A DNA stretch of 41,673 nt, from contig PLXC01000078.1 in the NCBI GenBank assembly GCA_003151275.1, positions 4,246 through 45,918 of the forward strand, in the 5' to 3' direction. The position numbers and the translations under genes were made by a program. The notes beneath the pieces are model-generated. The model saw only the letters and a list, made by a program, of their open reading frames with translations. It did no database searches and was not told the DNA's origin. This document shows positions 6,780 to 16,256 of this stretch, piece by piece; the first letter of the stretch is position 1; every line of letters begins with the position of its first letter. This DNA comes from Candidatus Melainabacteria bacterium. Lineage in GTDB: Bacteria; Cyanobacteriota; Vampirovibrionia; Obscuribacterales; Obscuribacteraceae.

Positions 6780-9545
6780 ATGCTTGATCGCATCCGTCAA
6801 CGACTTTTAATTGAAGAACTTACTCGGAAGAGAAGGAGCGACGACGCGCAAAGATTCGTCGAAGTCTTTAGGCGGTCAACCATTGATCCAAATCCACATC
6901 AGATTGAGGCAGCGATGTTTGCCTTGCGACGATTGCCGCAAGGGGGTGCAATGTTGTGCGATGAGGTCGGACTTGGAAAAACAATCGAAGCTGGATTGGT
7001 AATTACCCAGCTGCGCGCTGCTGGCAAAGGACATGTCTTAATCATTGTCCCATTGTCATTGGCACGTCAATGGCAAGTCGAGCTAGAAGATCTCTTCTCG
7101 GTACCGTCAACAATACTTGGCTCAGAGTCCGCAGCTAGCACTGAACGAGGCATCTACATCATCGGCCGAGAGTTTGCCTCCACGACCAAAGGACGAGATT
7201 TGCTGAAACTTCTCGGATTGTGGGATCTGGTAGTGATTGACGAAGCGCATGAACTTTTCGCGACTATCTACAATCGCTACAGCAAAAACACTGGCGACTA
7301 TCAAAAGAACCTCTCCAAAGGACATGCGCGCCGAGCTGCGCAGATTCGAGAACTGATTTCTGGTTTTCCTATTTTGTTGCTCACGGCTACTCCAATCCAA
7401 AACAATCTCTATGAGTTATGGGGGTTAGTGCAATACATCGATCCAGACTTTCGAGTACTCGGCAAATTCAACGAATTTTGTATGTTGTTCGTCACGGGTG
7501 AGGGTGGGCGCTCAATTGTTCCTAACATGGAAGAGACTTTGAGACAACGACTGTCGCTGATATTGAAGCGAACTTTGAGGCGACAGGCACAGCCGTTTAT
7601 GAAGAAGCCGTTTCGCGACAGGCACGTGTTCACAGCCAATTTCAATCCAGATAAACTGGAAGCTGAATTGTATGACCTCGTCTCTCGATGGCTCTCGCAG
7701 GACAAGCTTGCGGCATACAAACGCGGACATCGTGCGCTGATGGCACTTCAGCTCCGGCGAAGAATGGCCAGCTCCTTAGAAGCGCTAGTTGCGACGCTGA
7801 CAAGTATCAAACAACGCATGATGAAGATGCAAGAGACAGGAGTCTATCCAACTAAAGACGAATCTATCGATCTCGAGCTCGAGAATCTAGACGACGAGGA
7901 AGAAATCCCCGAAGTCGATATGCAGCTACTACGGGAAGACCTCAGAGATGTCGAGCGGATGGATAAGTTAGCCCGTCAGATAATGAGCGCCGGCGTCGAA
8001 TCTAAAAAGCGCAAGTTGCTAGAGATCATCAAGCGAGTTCAACAGCGTTCGCTTGATGGTGTAGTTTCAGACAAAGTGGTTGTCTTCACTGAGTCCGTTA
8101 AAACCCTCAATTCTCTTGTCGAATATTTGGAAAGCAACGGCTTCAGCGATCAAGTTACAACATTTTCTGGCACCAATTCTGGACGGTTGGCGGACAGAGC
8201 TTGGAAACGCTGGTCCGACGAGGTGGGAAAATTCGAAGGGAAGTTAGATCCGGGAGCGGCGATGCGTGCCGCCTTGATCTATGAATTCAAAACTCAAACG
8301 TCCATCTTCATTGCCACCGAAGCCGGTGCCAAAGGACTAAACCTGCAGTTTTGCAACTGCCTTATCAATTACGACCTACCATGGAATCCTCAGCGAATTG
8401 AACAGCGGATCGGTCGAGTGCACCGTTATGGACAGTTGCACGATGTAGTAATCGTCAATTTCATAAACCTCTCCAATCACGCCGAGCAGCGAGTATACGA
8501 ACTGCTCAACGAAAAACTGCATATATTTACTGAAGCGCTTGGCGTATCTGACACGATATTGAATACACCAGAAATAGCACTGAACCTGGAGATACGCATC
8601 AATGAACTGTTAAACCGTTGTCGAACGCAACAGGAAATACAGGAAGCGTTCGATCGATTCGTTCTGGAATTGGACGCTGCACAGAAACAATTGCATGACG
8701 AGCGATTAGTAATGACCAAGGAACTTCTCGGAGAACTTGATGAAAGTGTTCAAGCTAGACTTGGCGTGATTGAAACGACGATGCAACCCGCACTTAGCTC
8801 TTATGATCAAATGCTATTGGACATAATTTCCGTTGACAGTCCGGTAGAGATACTGGGCGTGGAAGATGACAGAACGCTGATTCGATGGAAAGGTAAGCTC
8901 TTTCATCTAGGCTCACCTAATCCGAGCGTTGAGTGTGGTCAACCGCTTCAATTTGACCATGAACAAGTAAAAGGAGTGATTGACAAATGCCTTGCCATTA
9001 CTGGTGGTGAATTACGACTTGAGTCAACAGACGGGCTCGAAGGTAGCTGGGAAATATATAACGTAGAGCTCAGCGGTCTGGAACAGGAACAGAAAATAAT
9101 TGTAGTTGGCAAAGGTCCGTTGCCAGGCTGGACAGACTTTGTGACTGATTTAAGCACCTCACTTGCTGAATTGAAGGTAGCGGCGGAGCTACATCAGCGG
9201 AACTATGTAGAGAGGTTGTTGCGCCAGATCTCGTCTAGACGTCAGGATCTTAATGAGTTTCGTGTCGGTTCGATTGCGCAATTTACAAAGAAGCTGGAAG
9301 CCGCTGACAAAGCCAAACGACTTGCGACAACTATGGAAGCCATAACGAAGGCGCAGGCGCAGCGTAAGAAAATTTTGACCGAGATGGAGAAGGCGAATCA
9401 AGAACATGCCGTCGAGATAAGTCGACAATTGCAGGGCCTTGATGAACAAGAGCAGCGCGTTCGTCTTCTACAATTCATTGACGTTACTCCGCGCTTGCTT
9501 TTCACCGTGGAATCAGCAGCAACCGCGAGGAGAATTCGAACATGA
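6780..9545 (+). CDS. SNF2/RapA-type helicase, first gene of a three-gene operon
   Basis: A DEAH/SNF2-type ATPase of about 920 residues. From a GTG at 6774, DEVGLGKT is at 63-70, VVIDEAHEL near 153-161, LLLTATPIQNN near 201-211, and motifs V-VI span GAKGLNLQF to GRVHRYGQ (about 517-555). The C-terminal 350 residues are helical and charged, with a coiled-coil-like end. The layout resembles RapA/HepA and the DrmD helicase of class 1 DISARM, but the other DISARM genes are absent. I chose ATG 6780 over GTG 6774 because neither has a good ribosome site and ATG is the better codon. The stop overlaps the next start by ATGA, which couples it to an Mre11-type nuclease. It probably remodels or translocates on DNA for that nuclease pair; this is inference. 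Confidence 0.88.
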   Translation: MLDRIRQRLLIEELTRKRRSDDAQRFVEVFRRSTIDPNPHQIEAAMFALRRLPQGGAMLCDEVGLGKTIEAGLVITQLRAAGKGHVLIIVPLSLARQWQVELEDLFSVPSTILGSESAASTERGIYIIGREFASTTKGRDLLKLLGLWDLVVIDEAHELFATIYNRYSKNTGDYQKNLSKGHARRAAQIRELISGFPILLLTATPIQNNLYELWGLVQYIDPDFRVLGKFNEFCMLFVTGEGGRSIVPNMEETLRQRLSLILKRTLRRQAQPFMKKPFRDRHVFTANFNPDKLEAELYDLVSRWLSQDKLAAYKRGHRALMALQLRRRMASSLEALVATLTSIKQRMMKMQETGVYPTKDESIDLELENLDDEEEIPEVDMQLLREDLRDVERMDKLARQIMSAGVESKKRKLLEIIKRVQQRSLDGVVSDKVVVFTESVKTLNSLVEYLESNGFSDQVTTFSGTNSGRLADRAWKRWSDEVGKFEGKLDPGAAMRAALIYEFKTQTSIFIATEAGAKGLNLQFCNCLINYDLPWNPQRIEQRIGRVHRYGQLHDVVIVNFINLSNHAEQRVYELLNEKLHIFTEALGVSDTILNTPEIALNLEIRINELLNRCRTQQEIQEAFDRFVLELDAAQKQLHDERLVMTKELLGELDESVQARLGVIETTMQPALSSYDQMLLDIISVDSPVEILGVEDDRTLIRWKGKLFHLGSPNPSVECGQPLQFDHEQVKGVIDKCLAITGGELRLESTDGLEGSWEIYNVELSGLEQEQKIIVVGKGPLPGWTDFVTDLSTSLAELKVAAELHQRNYVERLLRQISSRRQDLNEFRVGSIAQFTKKLEAADKAKRLATTMEAITKAQAQRKKILTEMEKANQEHAVEISRQLQGLDEQEQRVRLLQFIDVTPRLLFTVESAATARRIRT

Positions 9546-10624
9546 AGTTCATACACACATCTGATTGGCAACTTGGAATGCCATTCAGGAACATCCCCGA
9601 AAAAGCAGAGGCTCTAAGGCAGGCGAGGCTCGATGCAGTTAAACAAGTCATTGCTCTAGCCGAAAAAGAAGGCGCGGCTTTCGTGGTGGCGGCAGGAGAC
9701 CTCTTTGATGACAACAGAATCGCGCCCGCCATTGTCGAAGACACTGCTCGCATTTTGAAAAGCTCGCCGGTGCCAATTTACCTGCTTCCGGGCAACCACG
9801 ATCCTCTTACGCAGGACAGCCCCTATGTCAGATGTCCGGGTTTGTTTACCGGTTCAGCAATTGTTCTCCGCAACGAGACCCCGGTCACTATACTTGGTGG
9901 CACGCTATATCCATGCCCAGCCAAATCTCGAAATAGCTCGCAAGACCCTACATCCGGGATACCGACTCGCACCAAAACAGATGGGATTAGGATTGGTATT
10001 GCCCATGGTTCTGTTGGTACACCAGCTCCAAATGACTTTCCAATTCCTGCCAAAGCTGCTATAGGAAAACAACTTGATTATCTAGCCCTAGGCCACTGGC
10101 ATGGTGTGACAAAAATTGACGAACGTACTTGGTACTGCGGTGCACCGGAGGCGACTGCGTTTGGACAGCCGAATGCAGGTAAGGCGCTGGTGGTGGATAT
10201 AGCTTCTCCCGAGGCACTGCCTGTGGTGAGAGAAGTGGTGCTTGGCCAGTATCACTGGAAGGAACTCGATCGCGAACTTCACAGCGAGCCTGAGTTGCAC
10301 GCACTATTGGAAGAGGTCAAAAAACTTGCCAACCCCAATGTATTGCTGCGTCTGCGTCTGAAGGGAAATCTTTCTCAAACGTGTCTTGATCAAATTGACA
10401 CGATCAACAGCGAACGATTTTTCCATGTCAAGATCGAAAACGAATTGCAGGTCCACAATGGAGTGCATGAATATAGGCATCCGCTGTTGCATGAAATGTC
10501 CGAAAATTTGATGAACAAAGCTAACGGTGAAGATCAAGAGCAGGCTGACATCGCACGTCGAGCGCTTTCCAAATTACGCGTGTTGGTTAAGCATGCCGGC
10601 TTCACCGGTGAGGAGAAAAAATGA
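9542..10624 (+). CDS. SbcD/Mre11-type metallophosphoesterase nuclease
   Basis: A 360-residue calcineurin-like phosphoesterase of the SbcD/Mre11/YhaO type. Its metal-binding motifs are TSDWQLG (motif I, D8), GDLFDD (52-57), GNHD (84-87), IAHG (H155) and GHWH (184-187). Known enzymes use these residues to bind two Mn ions and cut DNA ends or hairpins. Motif I is unusual: the family has DxH (DWH in E. coli SbcD) and here it is DWQ, so one metal ligand is Gln10. The remaining ligands are kept. It overlaps the SNF2 gene before it and the SbcC-like gene after it by four bases each, so the three form one translational unit. It is most likely the nuclease subunit, with the next gene as its ATPase. 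Confidence 0.9.
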   Translation: MKFIHTSDWQLGMPFRNIPEKAEALRQARLDAVKQVIALAEKEGAAFVVAAGDLFDDNRIAPAIVEDTARILKSSPVPIYLLPGNHDPLTQDSPYVRCPGLFTGSAIVLRNETPVTILGGTLYPCPAKSRNSSQDPTSGIPTRTKTDGIRIGIAHGSVGTPAPNDFPIPAKAAIGKQLDYLALGHWHGVTKIDERTWYCGAPEATAFGQPNAGKALVVDIASPEALPVVREVVLGQYHWKELDRELHSEPELHALLEEVKKLANPNVLLRLRLKGNLSQTCLDQIDTINSERFFHVKIENELQVHNGVHEYRHPLLHEMSENLMNKANGEDQEQADIARRALSKLRVLVKHAGFTGEEKK

Positions 10625-13110
10625 GGCTGGTTAAGCTTGAAGTTACCAACTGGCGAGGACTGCAGAAAAAAGAGATTGAGTTTGGCGATGGAGTTACCGT
10701 CGTAGGCGGTCCCAATGAGTGCGGCAAAACTTCTTTACGCGAAGCATTGCGCGCGGCTTTGCTACTGCCTACTGGTGCACGCGGGGAAAAGAAAATCATA
10801 GAGGCTCATCGCCCTTGGGACACTCGGCTATTCCCAGCGGTGAAGCTTGAGCTAATTATTGACGACAAAACATGTGTAGTGGAAAAAGAATTTTTGCGGA
10901 ACAAAGACTGGGCGACATTGCGTGTGAACGGCAAACTCATAGCACAAGATGAGGCAGTACAACCCAAACTTCTCGATTTGCTTGGACCAACAGCTGAGTG
11001 GATTGATGCGCTCTGGAGTGTTCAAGGCGACGCCAAATTAGATTGTCAGGCGCCGGAATCTGTGAAAGGTCGTTTGGCCGCGGCCGCGCGGGACACCGTC
11101 ATGCCACAAGTAACTGAGCTAGAGCAACTGATTAACGATGAGTATGAAAATTATTGGACGGCTAAGCGTGCTCAGCCTAATAAGAAATTGCAGGACATAC
11201 GTGCTGCGACGACAGCAATGGAAAATAGAGTATCGCAAATTAAAGTGCAAATCAAAGAGGCTGATCAACAGTCGTCGGACATTGACCGAAAGTCTAAGGA
11301 ATTGGAAAAAGCAAAAGCTGGTCTAAACGATTTAGAGTCGCAATGGAAGATCGGGCAAAGCTCGCTAAGTCAGTGGGAAACATTCGCAAGAGCGGAGTTG
11401 GAAGCAACCGAGGCCGGCAAGCACGCGGCACGCTGTGCACAATGGATGAAGTCGTGGGAAGAATCCTTTAAGCAGATCCCTTTTTTATCCACGCAAAGCG
11501 CTGAGTGGTTGGTTCTCGTTGAATCATTGAAGAAAGAGGTTGAGGTGACTCCGTCGAGGGGCAAGATAGATACTTTGCTAGCCAAACAGAATTATTTGCT
11601 GTTGTCCATTGCGGCGGATCGGTATCGACAAGTAACAGCTATTCAGGTGCCGACCACCTCCGAACTGGCACGTTTGAAGCAGCAGCAACAGAGCCTGACG
11701 GAAGTTCAGGCCCGCCTAAGTATGGGCGTTGTGCGTGCAAAATTAATTGCTGAGAAGACACTGGATGTGGTGCTAACAACTGACAACAATATACCGGAAT
11801 CAGTATCATTGTCTTCCGGCGCTGAACGAGAATGGACGGCAGAAGATAGATTCTCACTTCATCTGCCAGGAGTCGCTAAGCTGCAGATTGAATCGGGCAA
11901 CCCGTCTATCAAAGATGACCTTTCGAAGCGCACAGAAATCGAGCAGGAAATTGCTCAAGTACTGCAGCGGTGGAAAGCAGTCACCATTGATGAGCTTCAC
12001 GAGCGTTCTGCCAAGAAAGAAATCGAGCTGAGACAGGTACGAAAGATCGACGACGACGAGTTCAAGAAATCGGCTGCATCGCTCGGTGAGGCGGATGGTG
12101 GGCTGAGCGCACTTTCGATCGAGGACCGCGAGCGACTCGCCGCTCAACTGTCCGAAGAAATCGCCGCTTCGGAGCGTGACTTTAAGGAGGCGCAAGAGAA
12201 GTACCAACTGATGTTGGATGAATATCATCGCTGCATGGCCAAAAATATAGTTGCAGAGCTGGATATGCAGATGAGGCTTTTGCGCGAATACAATGCTAAC
12301 AATCCTTTTGAAGTAGAGGGCAATTTTGTAGTACCTGAGCAGCCGAATCAACCGTGGTTGGAAACTGCAAAGCGACTCGTGCTGTCCTGGACTGCATCGC
12401 TTAAAACTATCGTAGAGCAGGCAAGCGATGTACAAAACAAATTAGTGCGCCCCGACGGCGAACCTGTGACAAAGCAGAAACTAGAACAGCTTGAGAAAGA
12501 ACTAGATGTCACCAGAGAAACGAGTAAAGTTGGTGAGGCGGCGATCAATCAAGCGATCGGAATTATTGCGGGGCAAGGAGATCTCTATGCTCGATTAGTG
12601 AGTGCGGAAGAAGATCTTGCCAAAGCAGAGTCAGTTGCGCAGCGCGAGAACATTAATGCAATGGCAGTGAAGGAATTGTTCCTAGCGTTTGAGGATGCGC
12701 GGATGAAGTTGCAAAAAGATGTGGTGGCACCGCTAGCCGACAGCGTTACGAAAAGCTTTTTCGATCTTACGAAGGGTTTCTACGATCGCGTTGTTTTCGA
12801 TGGTTCGCTAAAAATGAGCGGACTAGCAACACAAACGATCGATAACATACCGCTAGACGACATAAGTTTTGGAACACGCGAGCAACTTCTTTTATTGACA
12901 CGGCTATGTTTGGCAGAGTTGCTATCGCAATCAGGCGCAAAGCAAGTAGTGATCCTTGACGATAATCTCGTCCACACGGACAGCAATCGCATGGAGTTTG
13001 CCTGCAAGCTGCTGCAAGAGAAGGCGAAGTCTGTGCAGGTGGTTGTGTTCACCTGTCACCCTGAGCGATATTCGACTATCGCTGATTGTCGTGAATTGAT
13101 TATGGCTTGA
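10621..13110 (+). CDS. SbcC/Rad50-type ATPase without a zinc hook
   Basis: An 829-residue SMC-like ATPase. Walker A is GGPNECGKTS (about 29-38) near the N-terminus. After a long coiled middle come the signature-like segment ISFGTREQL (about 748), Walker B VVILDDNLVHTD (about 775-786) and the H-loop VVFTCHPERY (about 805-815). The opening (LKLEVTNWRGL type) and short coil are closest to YhaN/RecF-like relatives of SbcC. I find no CxxC in the coil, so the zinc hook that joins Rad50 dimers is missing. It overlaps the SbcD-like gene by ATGA and ends the operon. The expected complex is an Mre11-Rad50-like nuclease, here tied to a SNF2 motor. Confidence 0.9.
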   Translation: MRLVKLEVTNWRGLQKKEIEFGDGVTVVGGPNECGKTSLREALRAALLLPTGARGEKKIIEAHRPWDTRLFPAVKLELIIDDKTCVVEKEFLRNKDWATLRVNGKLIAQDEAVQPKLLDLLGPTAEWIDALWSVQGDAKLDCQAPESVKGRLAAAARDTVMPQVTELEQLINDEYENYWTAKRAQPNKKLQDIRAATTAMENRVSQIKVQIKEADQQSSDIDRKSKELEKAKAGLNDLESQWKIGQSSLSQWETFARAELEATEAGKHAARCAQWMKSWEESFKQIPFLSTQSAEWLVLVESLKKEVEVTPSRGKIDTLLAKQNYLLLSIAADRYRQVTAIQVPTTSELARLKQQQQSLTEVQARLSMGVVRAKLIAEKTLDVVLTTDNNIPESVSLSSGAEREWTAEDRFSLHLPGVAKLQIESGNPSIKDDLSKRTEIEQEIAQVLQRWKAVTIDELHERSAKKEIELRQVRKIDDDEFKKSAASLGEADGGLSALSIEDRERLAAQLSEEIAASERDFKEAQEKYQLMLDEYHRCMAKNIVAELDMQMRLLREYNANNPFEVEGNFVVPEQPNQPWLETAKRLVLSWTASLKTIVEQASDVQNKLVRPDGEPVTKQKLEQLEKELDVTRETSKVGEAAINQAIGIIAGQGDLYARLVSAEEDLAKAESVAQRENINAMAVKELFLAFEDARMKLQKDVVAPLADSVTKSFFDLTKGFYDRVVFDGSLKMSGLATQTIDNIPLDDISFGTREQLLLLTRLCLAELLSQSGAKQVVILDDNLVHTDSNRMEFACKLLQEKAKSVQVVVFTCHPERYSTIADCRELIMA

Positions 13111-13716
13111 CGTCCCATTTTGTTCACAAAAGGTGTTGCGAACTGTAGGAAGGTCGCTGAAACACAAGTGGAAATACCGAGACGCCGTTGAGGATGCTGG
13201 AGCAGTAGCGGCGATAATAATCGAAGCAAGCCGAATATCCAATACAGCAGATGTGACACATCTTGCGGAGTATTGCTGTACCTCAATCGCAAGCGTAATG
13301 TCAAGCACCGAGAAGGCGGCTATGATGCAGCGGTACACGCAGAAATCCGACCAAAGAAAGCCTGAAAGAACCTCCTCAAAATTCGCATTTAGTTTCATTG
13401 AGTTAATACTCAAACGGCTGTTTCGTCAGTAACTTGACGACTCAAATGCTGATGAAGGAGGTTTTTGGCAGTGCTACTCACCGAGTCTGGGGACCCCGAG
13501 CCATTTCTGCAAAATAAATTGCTCTTAATTCAGTAATCCAAAAACGCTTGCGGCACAAGGGTTTTGCTAGAGATCTGACTCGGATGATGTCATCGGTACT
13601 GCACGAATATTGCCGCCACATGTACTATATTCATCTCAGCTATAACCTCATGCCGCCAGCGATACTTGGGGGATGAGCGGCAGTTTTATCGTGTAGACAA
13701 ATGATCCGGAGTGAGC
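13111..13716. other. Gap before Zorya with broken coding-like frames
   Basis: About 600 bases without a convincing gene. A plus frame 13133-13432 (99 codons, TTG start, no ribosome site) has plausible codon use but no recognisable motif, and the opposite strand is also open. Another plus frame runs to 13676 (ending YNLMPPAILGG) but is broken by a TAA at 13515-13517. A strong ribosome site (AAGGAGGT, 13455-13462) precedes a GTG at 13471 and a 21-residue ORF ending at 13536. These look like debris of a former gene, or a short leader, rather than active genes. ACTATATTC at 13624-13632 matches the core of the dispersed repeat. Confidence 0.4.
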
Positions 13717-15612
13717 ATGGATTTTGGTTCGTGGTTGCAAGACTTCATAACAGTTTGCCAGATCCCGATTCCGAACGTTGTCGTGCTCGTGATCTGCATG
13801 ATCGCATTTGTGTTTGTAGTTTGTCTTGCAAAAATGTGCCTCGGCACGCATGCGATCGCCATCGAGCTTCGTAAGGCACTCACCATCCTGAACGCATTCA
13901 AGACAGTCAAGGCAGAGGATGTTGAGACAGTCGAAGAAGAGTTGGGTCGGCTCTTAACATTGGGCCCTCTTTGGGCCGAATTTAGAGAAAGTTTAGTGTA
14001 TGAAGCGGCTCCGAGCGGAGAGCTCCTCGCTTTCAACACAGACCAGGCCGATAAGTACTTCAATTTCGAAACTATTGTCGAGCATAAAGTTATGATCGGC
14101 ATGTATTCATCGGTTCCAGGCTTCCTGACCTCTCTCGGTTTGCTTGGTACATTTATCGCGCTCCTATTTGCATTCAAAGATTTGCACGTTGACCCTTCTG
14201 GGCAGGTGCAACACATTGACAAGTTGATCAATGCGCTATCCGGCAAATTCGTTTCATCAATCGCAGGGCTGGGGCTTGGATTGATGTTTTTGTTCTTTGA
14301 GCGCCTGCGGATGGGCGAGCTACAAGGACAGTGCCTGCGGTTGCAACAGCGACTAAATCGCTTATTTCCGATGAAACGGCCAGAAAAGATACTTCTACAA
14401 GTCGTCCATCATTTGGAAGAGCAATCAAAATCTTTCAAAGTATTCAATGCAGATCTTTCCGGGCACCTAAAGAAAAGTTTCCAAGAAAGTCTTGACCCAA
14501 TGATGAAGGAGCTACTCGCAGCACTAAGAGATTTACAGGTTGCAACTCAGGAATTGAAATCCCAAAAGGAAGAATCATCGGCTAATGCGCTCGGATCAAT
14601 GCTGGAGGAATTTCAAAAGTCGTTGACACAATCGACAAGCAAAGAATTTGCAGAACTCAGCCAAGTTCTGACGCAAACATCAAGCTTTACTGAAGGTATG
14701 AACACCAGAATGAATTCGTTTCTGGACCACATCGACAGCATGCTTGAGTCCCAAAAAACTCGAAACAATGAGCATTTAGAAGAACTCGGCGGCGCTCTCT
14801 CTAAACTCATCGAGCAGTTCAAAGAAGTTAGCACAGATCAAATCACCACTCTCCAAAAGACATCGCAAGCAACGCTTCAAGAAAATGCAGAATGGTCTCA
14901 AAAACTTGCAGAAAAACTCGAATCCGCTGCTAACCGGCAGCTCGAAACAATGGATGCATTCTCTGAAAAGCTGCAGCAAAGCTCGGAAAACGCTGTCGAG
15001 AAAAATAAACATCAAATAGGTGAGTTGATGTCGCACATCGCAAAGTGGAACGACCGATCAACCGAGAAATTGCAAGACCTTATGAACATGTCGTCTGTCA
15101 GCGCAGAGCAGCTCTTATCGCTGACATCAGGATTGGCGGAACATATTAAGGCGTTCAAAGAACTTCTTGACCAAAGCGAAACTGTGACCAACCAAATGCA
15201 TGGAGCTGGACAGCAGATCAGCGGATACTCAAAAAACTTATCCGAAGTCTCTTCCCAGCTGCTAACGACTGCAGAACGAAGCAAGGATGCAGCAGACAGC
15301 ATGGCATCGCAGCTCAAGCAGTATTACGAAAATATTGACAGTATCCGCGCACTTTGGACGAGACAAGAAGAACTATACGGGGTACTGGATAACAAGTTGG
15401 GTGACACGATCAAATCCACTAATGAGGCGCTAACGGAGTACACAAACACGACGCATGATTCACTCGCTAAGTACCTAAATCAATTCGACGAAAGTCTCAC
15501 CGAAGCCTGCAGAAAACTTAGTGGAACAGTTACTGATTTGGACGATCTACTGAGCGAACTAGGCGAAGTAATTGAAAGACAGGTTAGACCGGCGAGCGTA
15601 GCAGGAAAGTAG
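13717..15612 (+). CDS. zorA: ZorA, proton-channel subunit of the Zorya motor
   Basis: A 631-residue MotA/TolQ/ExbB-family protein with a long tail. Membrane helices are visible at about 18-38 (VVVLVICMIAFVFVVCLA), 131-152 (VPGFLTSLGLLGTFIALLF) and 180-197 (SSIAGLGLGLMFLFF). From about residue 220 to near the end it is a continuous heptad-like helical tail rich in Glu, Lys, Gln and Ser. In Zorya, ZorA forms a pentamer around a ZorB dimer in the inner membrane, and its tail reaches into the cytoplasm to signal to ZorC and ZorD. ATG 13717 is preferred over GTG 13711 because GGAG sits five bases upstream. ZorB starts two bases after the stop. Confidence 0.95.
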   Translation: MDFGSWLQDFITVCQIPIPNVVVLVICMIAFVFVVCLAKMCLGTHAIAIELRKALTILNAFKTVKAEDVETVEEELGRLLTLGPLWAEFRESLVYEAAPSGELLAFNTDQADKYFNFETIVEHKVMIGMYSSVPGFLTSLGLLGTFIALLFAFKDLHVDPSGQVQHIDKLINALSGKFVSSIAGLGLGLMFLFFERLRMGELQGQCLRLQQRLNRLFPMKRPEKILLQVVHHLEEQSKSFKVFNADLSGHLKKSFQESLDPMMKELLAALRDLQVATQELKSQKEESSANALGSMLEEFQKSLTQSTSKEFAELSQVLTQTSSFTEGMNTRMNSFLDHIDSMLESQKTRNNEHLEELGGALSKLIEQFKEVSTDQITTLQKTSQATLQENAEWSQKLAEKLESAANRQLETMDAFSEKLQQSSENAVEKNKHQIGELMSHIAKWNDRSTEKLQDLMNMSSVSAEQLLSLTSGLAEHIKAFKELLDQSETVTNQMHGAGQQISGYSKNLSEVSSQLLTTAERSKDAADSMASQLKQYYENIDSIRALWTRQEELYGVLDNKLGDTIKSTNEALTEYTNTTHDSLAKYLNQFDESLTEACRKLSGTVTDLDDLLSELGEVIERQVRPASVAGK

Positions 15613-15614
15613 TA

Positions 15615-16256
15615 ATGGCGAAGGATGCAGATCACTCTTTTTCTCATTCAATTACCGATTTGATGACCTCGCTATTCGTCGTGTTTGTGCTGTTGCTCGT
15701 TGCATTCATCAATCGTTCATACGCTGAGACAAAGCAGAAAAGTCAAAATACAAAGACACAAATCATGAACGAGCTCACCAAGGTACATATTCAATCTGAA
15801 GACGACCCACATGATCCGCTAGCGTTTCTCATTCGAGTACAGGACGACAACTTAGAGTTCGACGTCAATCAAAGTACGCTCAAGAAGGGAGGGCAAGTAT
15901 TTCTCAGTAAATTCATCCCAAACATGGCCGCTGTGCTGACGCGCAATCAGTTTATAAAAGAGGTTGAGTCCATAGTTGTCGAAGGACATACAGATTCTTC
16001 GGGAGACGACGAGCACAATCTTAAGCTGAGTCAAGAACGCTCCTTCTCCGTTTTGAAATTCGCATTGAACGACTGCGACCTCGCACCATTTGAACGAAAT
16101 TTTTTTCTTGATCATGTTTCGATGAACGGTCGTGGGGAACGAGACTTAATGCCAATAGCATCGAAACCGGGCTCTGAAAATAAGTGGCAGAGTCGTCGAG
16201 TGGAATTTAAAATACGGGTTCGCTCTTTCGAGCAACGACAAGTGGTGATGAAGTAA
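15615..16256 (+). CDS. zorB: ZorB, MotB/OmpA-like stator subunit of Zorya
   Basis: 213 residues. A short cytoplasmic N-terminus leads into one membrane helix (TSLFVVFVLLLVAF, about 18-31) preceded by Asp15 in SITDLMTS, the place of the proton-carrying Asp in MotB-type stators. The C-terminal half is an OmpA-like peptidoglycan-binding domain with VVEGHTDSSGDDEHN (about 121-135) and the following LS.ER helix. In Zorya the dimer anchors the motor to the cell wall and senses envelope disturbance at infection. GGAA precedes the ATG. Its TAA overlaps the zorC ATG by one base (TAATG). Confidence 0.95.
   Translation: MAKDADHSFSHSITDLMTSLFVVFVLLLVAFINRSYAETKQKSQNTKTQIMNELTKVHIQSEDDPHDPLAFLIRVQDDNLEFDVNQSTLKKGGQVFLSKFIPNMAAVLTRNQFIKEVESIVVEGHTDSSGDDEHNLKLSQERSFSVLKFALNDCDLAPFERNFFLDHVSMNGRGERDLMPIASKPGSENKWQSRRVEFKIRVRSFEQRQVVMK

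Noticed and set aside
11854..12435. 193-codon minus frame inside the SbcC-like gene
   Set aside because: Shadow of a well-supported plus-strand gene; no ribosome site or motif.
6780..13110. DISARM
   Set aside because: The SNF2 helicase is DrmD-like in layout, but no DrmA, DrmB, DrmC or methyltransferase is present.
12931..13413. 160-codon minus frame across the end of the SbcC-like gene
   Set aside because: Runs antisense into the conserved Walker B and H-loop coding region and has Cys/Ser-rich low-quality composition.
13133..13432. 99-codon plus frame after the SbcC-like gene
   Set aside because: Plausible codon use but TTG start, no ribosome site, no motif, and the opposite strand is equally open; kept only as part of the gap description.
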